A stretch of 64,000 nt of DNA from Streptomyces gardneri (GCF_006539185.1 NZ_BJMN01000011.1:62001-126000), one strand, 5' to 3'; shown: positions 16,715 to 25,599, counted from the first letter of the stretch. Made by a program: numbers and translations. The notes: a model not told the origin generated them from the letters alone.

Positions 16715-18790
16715 ATGGCCCTCAGCCCCGTCCCGGCCCCCGGGCGCCCCGCAGGACACCCCAAGGGGCCCGCGCACGGACACCCGTCCGGCGTGGGCGC
16801 CACGCCCCCACGGGCGGTGCGGCCCGGCGAGCTGCCCTCGGTGCACGGCGCGCTCCTCTGCGTGGCGCTGCCCGCCCTCGCTATCTGCGCCGAGCACGGC
16901 CAGCTCACGGGAGACGGACCCGAGGGCGTGTACGCGGCGGGACGACGGCTCCTGTCCCGCTGCGTCCTGCGGGTGGCGGGGCGCGAACCCCTCGCGCTCC
17001 AGGGCCGGATGGCGGCCGCCGACCGGGCCGTCTTCCTCGGCGTCCTGCGGCTCCCCGGGGACGCGGGACCCGATCCCGGGCTCGCCGTCGAGCGCTCGCG
17101 AGGCGCCGACGGAGCCGAGCGCATCACCCTGCGCAACGCGACCGCCCGCTCCCTCCGCCTCCCCGTGGAGATCGCTCTGGGCACGGATCTCGCGGACCTG
17201 GGCGCGGTGGCGTCCGGCAGGACGGGACCCGAACTCACCCCGAGCGTCCACGGCACCGGACTGCGCTGGACCGCGGGCGACGGACGATCCGTCGCCGTCA
17301 CCGCGGACCCGCCGCCCATGGACTCCCTGGCGGCGGCCGGAGTCCTGCGGTGGGAGGCCGAACTTGCGCCCGGCGCGCCGTTCACGATCCGGCTGCAGGT
17401 ACGTGGCGACCGGGCAGCTGGGGTCGGCGCCCCCTCGGGTGGCGGCGCAGGGCGACCCGGCGGCCACCTCGTCGCCGAGGCACGGGCCGAGGGCGACGAC
17501 CCCCGCCCGGGGGAGCTGCTCAGCGCCTCCGTCGAGGACCTGCGGGCGCTCCTCCAGCGGGACCCCGCCCACCCCGCCGACGTCCATCTCGCGGCCGGCG
17601 TCCCCTGGCGCTGCGGACCGGTCACCGCCGAGGCCCTCTGGGCAGCCCGCATGGTCCTCCCCCTCGGGACCCGGCTGGCCGCGACCACGCTCCGCGCGCT
17701 GGGCCGCGCACAACTCCAGGGCACCGGACCCGAGTCCGGTCGTCTCCCCGGCCCCCTCCGGGACGCGGGCCCGTACCTCCCGCCCCGCTGCACGGGCATC
17801 GAGGCCACGCTCGCCTTTCCCGTCGTGCTCGCGGAGGCCCGTCGCTGGGGGCTGCCCGCCGCGGACCTGGAGGAGCTGCTTCCCGTGGCCGAGCGGTGCC
17901 TGGGCTGGCTGCGCCGCACGGCCGAACCCAGCGGCTTCGTGCCCGACCCGGGGCCCGCCGGGCCCTGGCGGGCCGAGACCCAGGCCCACGCGCACCGTGC
18001 GGCCCTGCTCGGCGCCGACCTGCTCGACGCCTGCGGGAGGCCCGGAGGAGACGCCCTGCGCGAAGTCGCGCGGACACTGCGCGAGCGGTTCCGGCGCGAG
18101 TTCTGGCTCGACGACCTGGCGGGGGGCCGGCCCGCCGTCGCCCGCGCACCGGACGGCCGGACCTGGTCCCGGCTGGGCGGCTGGGCCGCGCACCTGCTCG
18201 ACACCGGACTGCTGGGCGGCGGCAGCCACGCGCAGGGCCTGCTGGACAGGGCAGAGACCGAGCAGGTGGCCAGACTGCTCGCCACCCCGGCCCTCGACTC
18301 CGGCTGGGGGCTGCGCGGTCTGGGATCCAAGGAACCCGGCCACAACCCCTTCGGCCACCGGGCCGGCGCGGTCCGGGTGCACGAGACGGCGGTCGCCGTG
18401 GCCGGCCTCGCCGCCGCCGGCCACGAGAAGGAGGCCGCCTCCCTGCTGCGCGGGCTGCTCGACGCCGCCGCGGCCTTCGAGTACCGGCTCCCCGAGATGT
18501 ACGCGGGCGAGCAGCGGACGGCGGGAGGGCGTCCGGCGCCGCACCCGGCCGCATGCAGACCGGCGGCCGTAGCGGCGGCCGGAGCGGTCCAGACGCTCGT
18601 CGCCCTCGCCGGGATCCGCCCCGACGTGCCGGGGCGCTCCGTGGCGGTGCACCCCATGCCCTCGGCCCCGCTCGGAGCGATCCGGCTGTCGGGGCTCGTG
18701 GTGGCGGGCGAGCCCTTCGCCGTGCGGGTCGGCAGGCTCGGTCTCGGTATGGTCGAGGAGGCCGCAGAGGGCCTTCAACTGGGGGTGTGA
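16715..18790 (+). CDS. Glycogen-debranching N-terminal-domain protein (amylo-alpha-1,6-glucosidase-like)
   Basis: A 691-residue protein. Residues about 35-230 form the glycogen-debranching N-terminal beta domain (SVHGALLCVALPALAI..., RITLRNATARSLRLPVEIALGTDLADL), and the rest resembles a (alpha/alpha)6 glucosidase barrel, with catalytic-region motifs such as ETQAHAHRAALLGADLLDA and WGLRGLGSKEPGHNPFGHRAGAVRVHETA. It lacks a signal peptide. Expected role: hydrolysis of alpha-1,6 or related glucosidic links in glycogen or trehalose-type storage. The start is uncertain: the ATG has no good ribosome site and a GTG at 16817 is possible. It is not next to other glycogen genes. Confidence 0.85.
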   Translation: MALSPVPAPGRPAGHPKGPAHGHPSGVGATPPRAVRPGELPSVHGALLCVALPALAICAEHGQLTGDGPEGVYAAGRRLLSRCVLRVAGREPLALQGRMAAADRAVFLGVLRLPGDAGPDPGLAVERSRGADGAERITLRNATARSLRLPVEIALGTDLADLGAVASGRTGPELTPSVHGTGLRWTAGDGRSVAVTADPPPMDSLAAAGVLRWEAELAPGAPFTIRLQVRGDRAAGVGAPSGGGAGRPGGHLVAEARAEGDDPRPGELLSASVEDLRALLQRDPAHPADVHLAAGVPWRCGPVTAEALWAARMVLPLGTRLAATTLRALGRAQLQGTGPESGRLPGPLRDAGPYLPPRCTGIEATLAFPVVLAEARRWGLPAADLEELLPVAERCLGWLRRTAEPSGFVPDPGPAGPWRAETQAHAHRAALLGADLLDACGRPGGDALREVARTLRERFRREFWLDDLAGGRPAVARAPDGRTWSRLGGWAAHLLDTGLLGGGSHAQGLLDRAETEQVARLLATPALDSGWGLRGLGSKEPGHNPFGHRAGAVRVHETAVAVAGLAAAGHEKEAASLLRGLLDAAAAFEYRLPEMYAGEQRTAGGRPAPHPAACRPAAVAAAGAVQTLVALAGIRPDVPGRSVAVHPMPSAPLGAIRLSGLVVAGEPFAVRVGRLGLGMVEEAAEGLQLGV

Positions 18791-18871
18791 CGGGATGCCG
18801 GGCGCAGACACGACGGAAGCTTCACGGCGCGGCGAAGAAGTCGTCGCAGATCCTTCCGCGAGGCGTGTTTA

Positions 18872-18886
18872 TCGTCAGGGAGACGA
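18872..18886. promoter_or_regulatory. Inverted repeat in the NUDIX promoter, possible autoregulatory operator
   Basis: TCGTC-N5-GACGA lies in the -35/-10 spacer directly upstream of the TATGAT box of the NrtR-like gene. NrtR-type proteins usually bind near their own promoters, so this is a candidate operator. Confidence 0.5.
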
Positions 18887-18887
18887 C

Positions 18888-18893
18888 TATGAT
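18888..18893 (+). promoter_or_regulatory. -10 box TATGAT of a leaderless promoter
   Basis: A near-consensus -10 followed by 6 bases and the ATG at 18900, with no ribosome site. It decides the start of the NUDIX gene. Confidence 0.65.
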
Positions 18894-18899
18894 CGCGGC

Positions 18900-19709
18900 A
18901 TGCCTCCCTACGACCCGTCGGCCTATCCGCCTTTCGCTGTCACCGTCGATCTGGTCGTGCTCACCGTGCGGCGCCACGCGCTCTGCACCTTGATCGTGAA
19001 GAGAGGGGAACCGCCGTTCCAGGGACGGTGGGCGCTCCCCGGAGGCTTCGTCCGCGAGGGCGAGGACCTCGGCGCCGCGGCCGCCCGCGAGCTGATCGAG
19101 GAGACCGGACTCCGCGCCCACGACCCGGGCGACCCGCCGCCCGTACCGGGCAACGGCGCACACCTGGAGCAGCTGGCGACCTACGGGGCTCCCGACCGGG
19201 ACCCGCGCATGCGCGTCGTCAGCGTCGCGCACCTGGCCCTGGCCCCGGACCTGCCCGCGCCGCGAGCGGGCGGAGACGCGAACAGCGCCCGCTGGGCCAC
19301 CGTCGGGGAGCTGCTCGGCGAGGACGGGCCCGTCGGTGGCGAGGGGGCCACGGGCGGGGGAACCGAGGGAGAGGGAGGCCCGGGCGGGGGAGCCGAGCCG
19401 CTCGCCTTCGACCACGCCCAGATCCTCGCCGACGGAGTGGAGCGGGCCCGCTCCAAGATCGAGTACTCCTCCCTTGCCACGGCCTTCTGTCCGCCGGAGT
19501 TCACCGTCGGAGAGCTGCGGCGCGTCTACGAGGCCGTCTGGGGCGTCGCCCTCGACCCGCGCAACTTCCACCGCAAGGTGACCGGCACGCCCGGCTTCCT
19601 GGTCCCGGCCGGCGGCACCACGACCCGTCAGGGAGGCCGTCCCGCCCAGCTCTTCAGAGCAGGTGGAGCCACCCTTCTCAACCCGCCGATGCTGCGCCCC
19701 GAGGTCTGA
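18900..19709 (+). CDS. NUDIX hydrolase with NrtR-like winged-helix C-terminus
   Basis: A 269-residue two-domain protein. Residues about 10-150 form the NUDIX fold; the box reads GGFVREGEDLGAAAARELIEETGL, here given as GGFVREGED plus AARELIEETG, so all catalytic glutamates (RELxEE) are present. A Gly-rich loop (about 160-180) precedes a C-terminal winged helix (FTVGELRRVYEAVWG...NFHRKVTGTPGF) like NrtR, an ADP-ribose-sensing repressor of NAD metabolism. The ATG at 18900 is set by the leaderless promoter; an upstream ATG at 18795 would place the promoter inside the gene. It may be hydrolase, regulator or both. Confidence 0.9.
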   Translation: MPPYDPSAYPPFAVTVDLVVLTVRRHALCTLIVKRGEPPFQGRWALPGGFVREGEDLGAAAARELIEETGLRAHDPGDPPPVPGNGAHLEQLATYGAPDRDPRMRVVSVAHLALAPDLPAPRAGGDANSARWATVGELLGEDGPVGGEGATGGGTEGEGGPGGGAEPLAFDHAQILADGVERARSKIEYSSLATAFCPPEFTVGELRRVYEAVWGVALDPRNFHRKVTGTPGFLVPAGGTTTRQGGRPAQLFRAGGATLLNPPMLRPEV

Positions 19710-19766
19710 CCGACCCGGCCGCCCGGAGCCCCGGGCGCCAACCCTGCGCCGAAAGTCCGAAATGTA

Positions 19767-19789
19767 GCGTTATCTTGCTGCGATAGCGC
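19767..19789. promoter_or_regulatory. Inverted repeat upstream of the ABC gene
   Basis: GCGTTATC (19767-19774) and GATAGCGC (19782-19789) pair over 8 positions with one T-G mismatch around a 7-base centre, 41 bases before the ABC start. It looks like an operator for a dimeric regulator; the regulator is unknown. Confidence 0.5.
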
Positions 19790-19830
19790 CGCCCTGCCGC
19801 GGAGCGGTGTCACCTACCGCGAGAGAAGCG

Positions 19831-21636
19831 ATGCTCCAGGCAATCGGACTGACCAGCACTCCCCGCCGCGACCGACTGCCGGCCGTGGAAGATCTGACCT
19901 TCGAGGCGCGGCCGGGTGCCGTGACCGCGCTCCTCGGCCCCCCGGGCTCCGGCAAGACCACCACGCTCCGGCTCATGCTGGACCTCGATCCGGGCCGGGG
20001 GATCACGTACTTCCGAGGCCGGCCGCTGCACGGGGTGGCCCATCCGCCACGCGAGGTCGGCGTGTTCCTCGGCGACGTCCCCGGGCACCCCTCCCGCACG
20101 CTCCGCGGGCAGCTGCGGATGCTCGGCGCCGCTTCCGGAACCCCCGCCGCACGGACCGGTGAAGTGCTGCGGTCCGTCGGTCTCGCGGGCCTCGAAGGGC
20201 GCCGGATCGGCACCCTCCCGCTCGGGGCGGAGCGCCGACTCGGCCTGGCGTGCGCGCTGTTGGGCACCCCGCACGCCCTGCTGCTCGACGAGCCGGGCGC
20301 CGGCCTCTCCGCCACCGAGAGCGCAGGGGTGTACGAACTCCTGCGCGCCCACGCGGCCGGCGGGGGAACGGTCCTCTACACGACACAGGACCCCAAGGAC
20401 GCGGCCCGCAACGCCGACCGGGTCGTCACCCTCGACCGCGGCCGGCTCGTCGCCGACCAGGACGCGACCGAGTTCGCGCGCACCCGCCTGCGACCCCGCG
20501 TCGCCGTCCGCACCCCCCACGTCGCGCGCCTGGCCGCGGCCGTGACCCAGGAGGCCAGGGCCGCCCGCCGGCCGGTCGAGGTGGTCGCGGAGGACGGCAA
20601 CCTGCTGTCGGTCTACGGCAGTGACTGCGCCGCCGTCGGCGACACCGCGTTCCGGCACGGCGTCGTGGTCCACCGGCTCGCCGACGAGACCGGCGACACG
20701 GCGCCCGCGCCCCGAGCCCCGGAGGGCGGTGCGCCCCCTAGTGACACCTCCGGGCAGGAGGCCCTTCAGGGCCGGGTCCCGCCCTCACGGGACGCCGGGC
20801 AGGCGTCCGGCGCCACCGGGCGTGGCGACTCGGCCGAGGAGAGGACCCGTGCGCGGAAGCCGGCCCGCTCGCCCTCGCGCCCCCTGCGGTACGAGCTCCA
20901 CCGGCTCGCCGGCGTCCCCAGCACCTCGCTCGTCGTGGCGGTGGTCCTGCTCGTCTCCGTGACCCTCGCCGTGCTCCTCGCGCGCGGAGGATCGACGGCG
21001 CTGCCCGTCGTCCTGGCCGGATGGCCGGCGATCTCCCCGCTGCCGCCCGCCGCCCTCGGAGCGGGTCTGATCGGGGCCTTCTCCTTCGGCGAGGAGTACC
21101 GCTACCCCGCGCTCACCGCCGGCCGCGGCGCCGTGCCCCGACGGCTTCGCCTGCTGCTCGCCAAGCTCGTCGTGGCGGCGGCCGTCGCCCTCGGGCTCGG
21201 GGTGCTCGTCACGGCGGCGGACCTGGGGGCCCTGAGGCTCGTCTACGGCGCTGAGTTGATTCCCGTACCGGACAACTGGCCGTCGCTCTGCGCGAGTTGG
21301 CTGGGGCTGCTCGTCGGCTGCGCCTGGGCGGGAGTGCTGGGCGCCGGGGTGTTCAGGGCCGCCGCCGCCGGTGTGGCCGCGGTCCTCGCCGTACCCGTCG
21401 CCTTCGTTCCGCTCCTGCAGCAGGTGCTCACGGGCCCGTCGGTGCGTTCGGTCGCCGGGCTGCCGGCGCGGTTGCGCGAGATCGCCGGTCCGCAGTGGTC
21501 CCCGGGCGTTGACCGGTGGTTGGCGGGGGCGCTGCGGGTGGTCGGGCAGCCCGCGGGGGTGGCGCTCTCGCTGGTGTTGACCGGCTTGCTCTGTGCCTAT
21601 GTGTTCACCGGGCTTCGCCGGAGGGCCCGTTGGTGA
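19831..21636 (+). CDS. ABC transporter, fused ATPase and membrane domain, atypical motifs
   Basis: A 601-residue protein. Residues 1-215 are an ABC ATPase: Walker A GPPGSGKTTT near 35-44 and Walker B LLLDEPGAGL near 155. The signature is degenerate (LGAERR instead of LSGGQ), and the switch histidine is replaced by Gln in YTTQDPKDA. After a charged linker (about 290-350) come roughly six hydrophobic helices typical of an ABC-2 permease, so this is a half or full fused exporter. GAGAGAAG precedes the ATG. It lies directly upstream of whiH, an arrangement I recall as conserved, but its substrate is unknown. Confidence 0.88.
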   Translation: MLQAIGLTSTPRRDRLPAVEDLTFEARPGAVTALLGPPGSGKTTTLRLMLDLDPGRGITYFRGRPLHGVAHPPREVGVFLGDVPGHPSRTLRGQLRMLGAASGTPAARTGEVLRSVGLAGLEGRRIGTLPLGAERRLGLACALLGTPHALLLDEPGAGLSATESAGVYELLRAHAAGGGTVLYTTQDPKDAARNADRVVTLDRGRLVADQDATEFARTRLRPRVAVRTPHVARLAAAVTQEARAARRPVEVVAEDGNLLSVYGSDCAAVGDTAFRHGVVVHRLADETGDTAPAPRAPEGGAPPSDTSGQEALQGRVPPSRDAGQASGATGRGDSAEERTRARKPARSPSRPLRYELHRLAGVPSTSLVVAVVLLVSVTLAVLLARGGSTALPVVLAGWPAISPLPPAALGAGLIGAFSFGEEYRYPALTAGRGAVPRRLRLLLAKLVVAAAVALGLGVLVTAADLGALRLVYGAELIPVPDNWPSLCASWLGLLVGCAWAGVLGAGVFRAAAAGVAAVLAVPVAFVPLLQQVLTGPSVRSVAGLPARLREIAGPQWSPGVDRWLAGALRVVGQPAGVALSLVLTGLLCAYVFTGLRRRARW

Positions 21637-21708
21637 TCACTTATGGATTGAAAGATTCCGGGTTTCGGGCAACTCCCTTAAAAATTGCCCTCTATGTCCG
21701 AATAATCG

Positions 21709-21733
21709 TCAATTGTGTAGTGGGTGCCGATCA
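21709..21733 (+). promoter_or_regulatory. WhiG-type (FliA-like) promoter of whiH
   Basis: TCAA (21709-21712), 13 bases, then GCCGATCA (21726-21733), close to the WhiG consensus TAAA-N15-GCCGATAA. whiH of S. coelicolor is known to depend on sigma WhiG. The gap is two bases shorter than ideal. The surrounding 21640-21730 is AT-rich for this genome. Confidence 0.65.
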
Positions 21734-21796
21734 CCCTTTCGTGTGCTTTTCACCAAAGACCTCAAGGGTCACGGAAGCAACGCCGACAAAGGATGC

Positions 21797-22684
21797 GTGA
21801 GTACCCTTGCGCACACCATGATGACCGCCGCCCGTCCCGTCGAGTCAGGCCTCGGCGCCCCGGGCGATCTCGACCGCTACCCCTACGCGGAGGCGCCCGG
21901 CGCCGGCCGCGTGGGTCCGCCCTCCTGGGAGGGTGTGGACACCGACCTGGGCCGCGTCGGCCGCCGCAGCGCCGGCAGCCGGGGCCGAGGGCTCCACGGC
22001 CAGCTCGTCCAGCAGCTCGGTCAGATGATCGTCTCCGGCGACCTCGGCGCCGACCGCCCCCTCGTCCCCGAGGAGATCGGCCAGCGCTTCGAGGTCTCAC
22101 GCACCGTCGTGCGCGAGTCGCTGCGCGTGCTGGAGGCCAAGGGCCTCGTCAGCGCCCGCCCCAACGTCGGCACCCGCGTGCGGCCCGTCAGCGACTGGAA
22201 CCTCCTCGACCCCGACATCATCGAGTGGCGCGCCTTCGGCCCGCAGCGCGACGACCAGCGCCGCGAGCTGAACGAGCTGCGCTGGACCATCGAGCCCCTG
22301 GCCGCGCGGCTCGCCGCCGGACACGGCCGTGAGGACGTCCAGCAGCGCCTCGCCGACATGGTCGAGATCATGGGGCACGCGTACGCCCAGGGTGACGCGA
22401 TCACCTTCTCCCGCGCGGACACCGAGTTCCACTCCCTGCTCATTCAGCTCGCCGGGAACCGGATGCTGGAGCACCTCTCCGGCATCGTCGGCGCCGCGCT
22501 CCAGGTCTCCGGCGGTCCCGTCACGGGCTGCGACCGCCCGAGCGAGGCGTGCCTCGGCCACCACGCCCGGATCGCCGACGCGCTGGCGGCGGGGGACGCC
22601 CAGGGCGCCGAAGCCGCCATGCGTCAGCTGCTGACCGTCCACCCCGAGGTGGAGCGCGTCGTTCCCGCCCCCCGCGAACACTGA
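21797..22684 (+). CDS. whiH: GntR-family sporulation regulator WhiH
   Basis: A 295-residue GntR regulator needed for sporulation septation in aerial hyphae. The winged HTH is at about 65-130 (ending PLVPEEIGQRFEVSRTVVRESLRVL, i.e. LVPEEIGQRF and SRTVVRESLRVLEAKGLV); the C-terminal FCD ligand domain runs from about 150 to 285 (ELRWTIEPLAARLAA, ADTEFHSLLIQLAGN). The GTG at 21797, with AAAGGA upstream, gives STLAHTMMTAARP as I remember for WhiH; nearby ATGs at 21818 and 21821 are alternatives. Expressed from the WhiG-type promoter and probably self-regulated. Followed by hrdB. Confidence 0.95.
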   Translation: MSTLAHTMMTAARPVESGLGAPGDLDRYPYAEAPGAGRVGPPSWEGVDTDLGRVGRRSAGSRGRGLHGQLVQQLGQMIVSGDLGADRPLVPEEIGQRFEVSRTVVRESLRVLEAKGLVSARPNVGTRVRPVSDWNLLDPDIIEWRAFGPQRDDQRRELNELRWTIEPLAARLAAGHGREDVQQRLADMVEIMGHAYAQGDAITFSRADTEFHSLLIQLAGNRMLEHLSGIVGAALQVSGGPVTGCDRPSEACLGHHARIADALAAGDAQGAEAAMRQLLTVHPEVERVVPAPREH

Positions 22685-23061
22685 CCGCGGGCCGTGGCCG
22701 GGAGCGCGGAGGCGCGCACATCGCGTGCCGCCGGGTCCGAGCGCGGTCCGGGGAGCCCGGTCGGATCTCCCCGGATGGCGCCAGGGTTCCGGCGGCGCGA
22801 ATGTGCCATGATGTACCGCTTCGGCCGTTTCGCCGCGAATGAGGTGTGACTCGGGCCACGAAGATTGGGCGTAACACTCCTCCGAGCCGTGCGATGACCT
22901 AAGAGGTGACAGCCGAGGAAGGAATACAGCAGCCGTTGGAGGCGCTGTGCAGTTCCCCGGCCCAACCCGCGCCGTCGGCACATTTCCCGCCGATGGTCGT
23001 CGGCTCCGGCCCTATCCAGGGCGGGGCCGGAAGCCGTTTCCATCGTTCCGAGAGGTTGTTC
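22685..23061. other. 377-base gap: hrdB promoter and long leader
   Basis: Holds the ECF-type hrdB promoter at 22870-22897 and then about 160 bases of untranslated leader. A hairpin at 23002-23035 (GGCT+CCGGCC with GGCCGG+AGCC, one bulged A) sits 26 bases before the start codon. I see no whiH terminator. An ORF extension of hrdB through this leader exists but has no ribosome site at its start. Confidence 0.6.
22870..22897 (+). promoter_or_regulatory. ECF-sigma (ShbA-type) promoter of hrdB
   Basis: CGTAAC (22870-22875), 16-base spacer, CGATGA (22892-22897): an ECF-type -35 and -10. In Streptomyces, hrdB is transcribed mainly by the ECF sigma factor ShbA from such a promoter. It lies about 165 bases upstream of the GTG. 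Confidence 0.75.
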
Positions 23062-24609
23062 GTGTCGGCCAGCACATCCCGTACGCTCCCGCCGGAGATC
23101 GCCGAGTCCGAGTCTGTGATGGCGCTCATCGAGCGGGGAAAGGCTGATGGGCAGATCGCCGGCGATGACGTGCGTCGGGCCTTCGAAGCCGACCAGATTC
23201 CGCCAACCCAGTGGAAGAATGTTCTGCGCAGCCTCAATCAGATCCTCGAGGAAGAGGGTGTGACGCTGATGGTCAGTGCAGCGGAGTCGCCGAAGCGCGC
23301 CCGCAAGAGCGTCGCTGCGAAGAGCCCGGCCAAGCGCACCGCCACCAAGACCGTCACTGCCAGGACGACCGTGACGAAGACCACCGTCACGGCCGCGACG
23401 GCTGCCGCGACGGACGGCGACGACCTGGCCGACGAGGCCGGATCGCCCGCCAAGAAGGCGGCCGCGAAGAAGACCGTCGCCAAGAAGACGGTGGCCAAGA
23501 AGACCGTCGCCAAGAAGACGGCGGCCAAGAAGACCACCTCCAAGAAGGACGCCGACGAGCTCGCCGAGGGCGAAGAGCTCCTCGAGGACGTCGCGCCCGG
23601 CAAGGGTGAAGAGGAAGAGACCGAGGGCGAGAGCAAGGGCTTCGTCCTGTCCGACGAGGACGAGGACGACGCTCCGGCGCAGCAGGTCGCCGTCGCCGGT
23701 GCCACCGCCGACCCGGTCAAGGACTACCTGAAGCAGATCGGCAAGGTCCCGCTCCTCAACGCCGAGCAGGAGGTCGAGCTCGCCAAGCGCATCGAGGCCG
23801 GCCTGTTCGCCGAGGACAAGCTGGCGAACTCGGACAAGCTCGCGCCGAAGCTCAAGCGCGAGCTGGAGATCATCGCCGAGGACGGCCGCCGGGCCAAGAA
23901 CCACCTCCTGGAGGCCAACCTCCGTCTGGTGGTCTCCTTGGCCAAGCGCTACACCGGCCGCGGCATGCTCTTCCTGGACCTGATCCAGGAGGGCAACCTG
24001 GGTCTGATCCGCGCGGTCGAGAAGTTCGACTACACCAAGGGCTACAAGTTCTCCACGTACGCCACCTGGTGGATCCGTCAGGCGATCACCCGCGCCATGG
24101 CCGACCAGGCCCGCACCATCCGTATCCCGGTGCACATGGTCGAGGTCATCAACAAGCTCGCGCGTGTGCAGCGCCAGATGCTCCAGGACCTGGGCCGTGA
24201 GCCCACCCCGGAGGAGTTGGCCAAGGAGCTCGACATGACCCCTGAGAAGGTCATCGAGGTCCAGAAGTACGGCCGTGAGCCGATCTCCCTCCACACTCCG
24301 CTGGGTGAGGACGGAGACAGCGAGTTCGGTGACCTCATCGAGGACTCCGAGGCGGTCGTGCCGGCCGACGCGGTGAGCTTCACGCTCCTCCAGGAGCAGC
24401 TGCACTCCGTGCTCGACACGCTCTCCGAGCGTGAGGCGGGTGTCGTCTCGATGCGCTTCGGCCTCACCGACGGCCAGCCGAAGACGCTGGACGAGATCGG
24501 CAAGGTCTACGGTGTGACGCGAGAGCGGATCCGTCAGATCGAGTCGAAGACGATGTCGAAGCTGCGTCACCCGTCGCGTTCGCAGGTCCTGCGCGACTAC
24601 CTCGACTGA
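23062..24609 (+). CDS. hrdB: Principal RNA polymerase sigma factor HrdB
   Basis: The housekeeping sigma-70 factor, essential in Streptomyces. It has 515 residues, close to 511 in S. coelicolor. An N-terminal Lys/Ala/Thr-rich block (about 75-165) with KKTVA repeats is followed by an acidic patch, then region 1.2 ([16 protein letters not shown]), region 2 ([28 protein letters not shown]), region 3 ([21 protein letters not shown]) and region 4.2 ([19 protein letters not shown]). The GTG at 23062 has AGAGG 6 bases upstream; the ORF continues open upstream to 22906 without a ribosome site. Its holoenzyme reads the TANNNT promoters seen elsewhere in the window. Confidence 0.98.
   Translation: MSASTSRTLPPEIAESESVMALIERGKADGQIAGDDVRRAFEADQIPPTQWKNVLRSLNQILEEEGVTLMVSAAESPKRARKSVAAKSPAKRTATKTVTARTTVTKTTVTAATAAATDGDDLADEAGSPAKKAAAKKTVAKKTVAKKTVAKKTAAKKTTSKKDADELAEGEELLEDVAPGKGEEEETEGESKGFVLSDEDEDDAPAQQVAVAGATADPVKDYLKQIGKVPLLNAEQEVELAKRIEAGLFAEDKLANSDKLAPKLKRELEIIAEDGRRAKNHLLEANLRLVVSLAKRYTGRGMLFLDLIQEGNLGLIRAVEKFDYTKGYKFSTYATWWIRQAITRAMADQARTIRIPVHMVEVINKLARVQRQMLQDLGREPTPEELAKELDMTPEKVIEVQKYGREPISLHTPLGEDGDSEFGDLIEDSEAVVPADAVSFTLLQEQLHSVLDTLSEREAGVVSMRFGLTDGQPKTLDEIGKVYGVTRERIRQIESKTMSKLRHPSRSQVLRDYLD
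23452..23541 (+). repeat. Six 15-bp in-frame repeats in hrdB
   Basis: Six consecutive 15-bp units of the form AAGAAGACCGTCGCC with synonymous and conservative changes, encoding KKTVA-type pentapeptides in the HrdB N-terminal basic region. Copy number is likely to vary between strains. Confidence 0.85.
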
Positions 24610-24634
24610 TCCGTCCGAGGCATAGAGCGGTACA

Positions 24635-24676
24635 CGGAAGGCCCGGTTCCCCGAAAGGGAGGAACCGGGCCTTCCG
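24635..24676 (+). terminator. Terminator of hrdB
   Basis: Perfect 16-bp arms (24635-24650 and 24661-24676) with a 10-base loop. There is no T run, as is common in Streptomyces. Confidence 0.85.
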
Positions 24677-24752
24677 CGTGTGCGGGCGTGCGCGGGGCGT
24701 GTGCGTGCAGGACGCTGGGTGAACCGACATCACCGGAGAGTCAGGAGGCTCC

Positions 24753-25571
24753 ATGCATGGTCCCTTCACCCGCGCCTTGACGGGTGCCCTGGGCCTGATC
24801 ACGGCTGCGGCGGGGCAGGTCGCCACCGCTGCCCCCGTGGCCGCCGACAGCGTCGTCGTGGGCGGCCGGCAGGCCCTGATCGCGGACGCGCCGTGGGTCG
24901 TGGCGCTGTCCAGCCGTGACCGGTTCGGGGGTACCCGGGCGGGGCAGTTCTGCGGCGGCGTCGTCGTCGCGCCGACCAAGGTGCTCACGGCGGCCCACTG
25001 CCTGGGCCGAGAGGCCCTCGGCGGCGAGCCGTGGGAGGTGCGCGACTTCGTGGTCATCGCCGGCCGTGCCGCGCTGCGCGGGCAGGGCGGGCAGGAGGTC
25101 GGGATCTCGGACACCTGGGTCAATCCCGACTACGACCCGACGACGAACTCGGGCGATCTCGCGGTGCTGACGCTGGCGAGCGCACTGCCGCAGTCGTACG
25201 TGATCGGCGTCGCCCGCCCGGGAGATCCGGCGCACACGCCCGGTACGGACGCGGACGTCTACGGCTGGGGCGACACGACCGGCACCGGGACCTACCCCTC
25301 CACGCTGCGGACGGCCCGGGTCCAGGTGCTGTCGGACACGGCGTGCGAGCGGGCGTACCCGGGCGGTTTCGGTGTCCGGTACCGCAGCGACACGATGCTG
25401 TGCGCGGGCGACCCGCAGGGCGGCCGGGACGCGTGCCAGGGCGACAGCGGCGGACCGCTGGTGGCCAAGGGGCTTCTCGTCGGCCTGGTGTCGTGGGGGA
25501 GCGGCTGCGGGCAGGCGGAGAACCCGGGTGTCTACACGAGGGTCTCGTCGGTGCTGCCGGAACGGATCTGA
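24753..25571 (+). CDS. Secreted trypsin-like serine protease (S1)
   Basis: A 272-residue exported chymotrypsin-fold protease. A signal peptide is likely at residues 1-31 (ALTGALGLITAAAGQ core, AxA-type cleavage), then a short propeptide and VVGGRQALIADAPWVV. The triad is His82 (TAAHC), Asp135 (SGDLAVL) and Ser232 (GDSGGPL). Cysteines pair as in trypsin (FCGG...AAHC; CAGDPQGGRDACQGDSGG). GAT/GAC at the specificity pocket (DACQGDS) suggests trypsin-like Lys/Arg cleavage. GGAGG precedes the ATG. It lies directly after hrdB. Confidence 0.95.
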   Translation: MHGPFTRALTGALGLITAAAGQVATAAPVAADSVVVGGRQALIADAPWVVALSSRDRFGGTRAGQFCGGVVVAPTKVLTAAHCLGREALGGEPWEVRDFVVIAGRAALRGQGGQEVGISDTWVNPDYDPTTNSGDLAVLTLASALPQSYVIGVARPGDPAHTPGTDADVYGWGDTTGTGTYPSTLRTARVQVLSDTACERAYPGGFGVRYRSDTMLCAGDPQGGRDACQGDSGGPLVAKGLLVGLVSWGSGCGQAENPGVYTRVSSVLPERI

Positions 25572-25599
25572 CGAACACCCGCGCTCTGGGGCACGAGAA

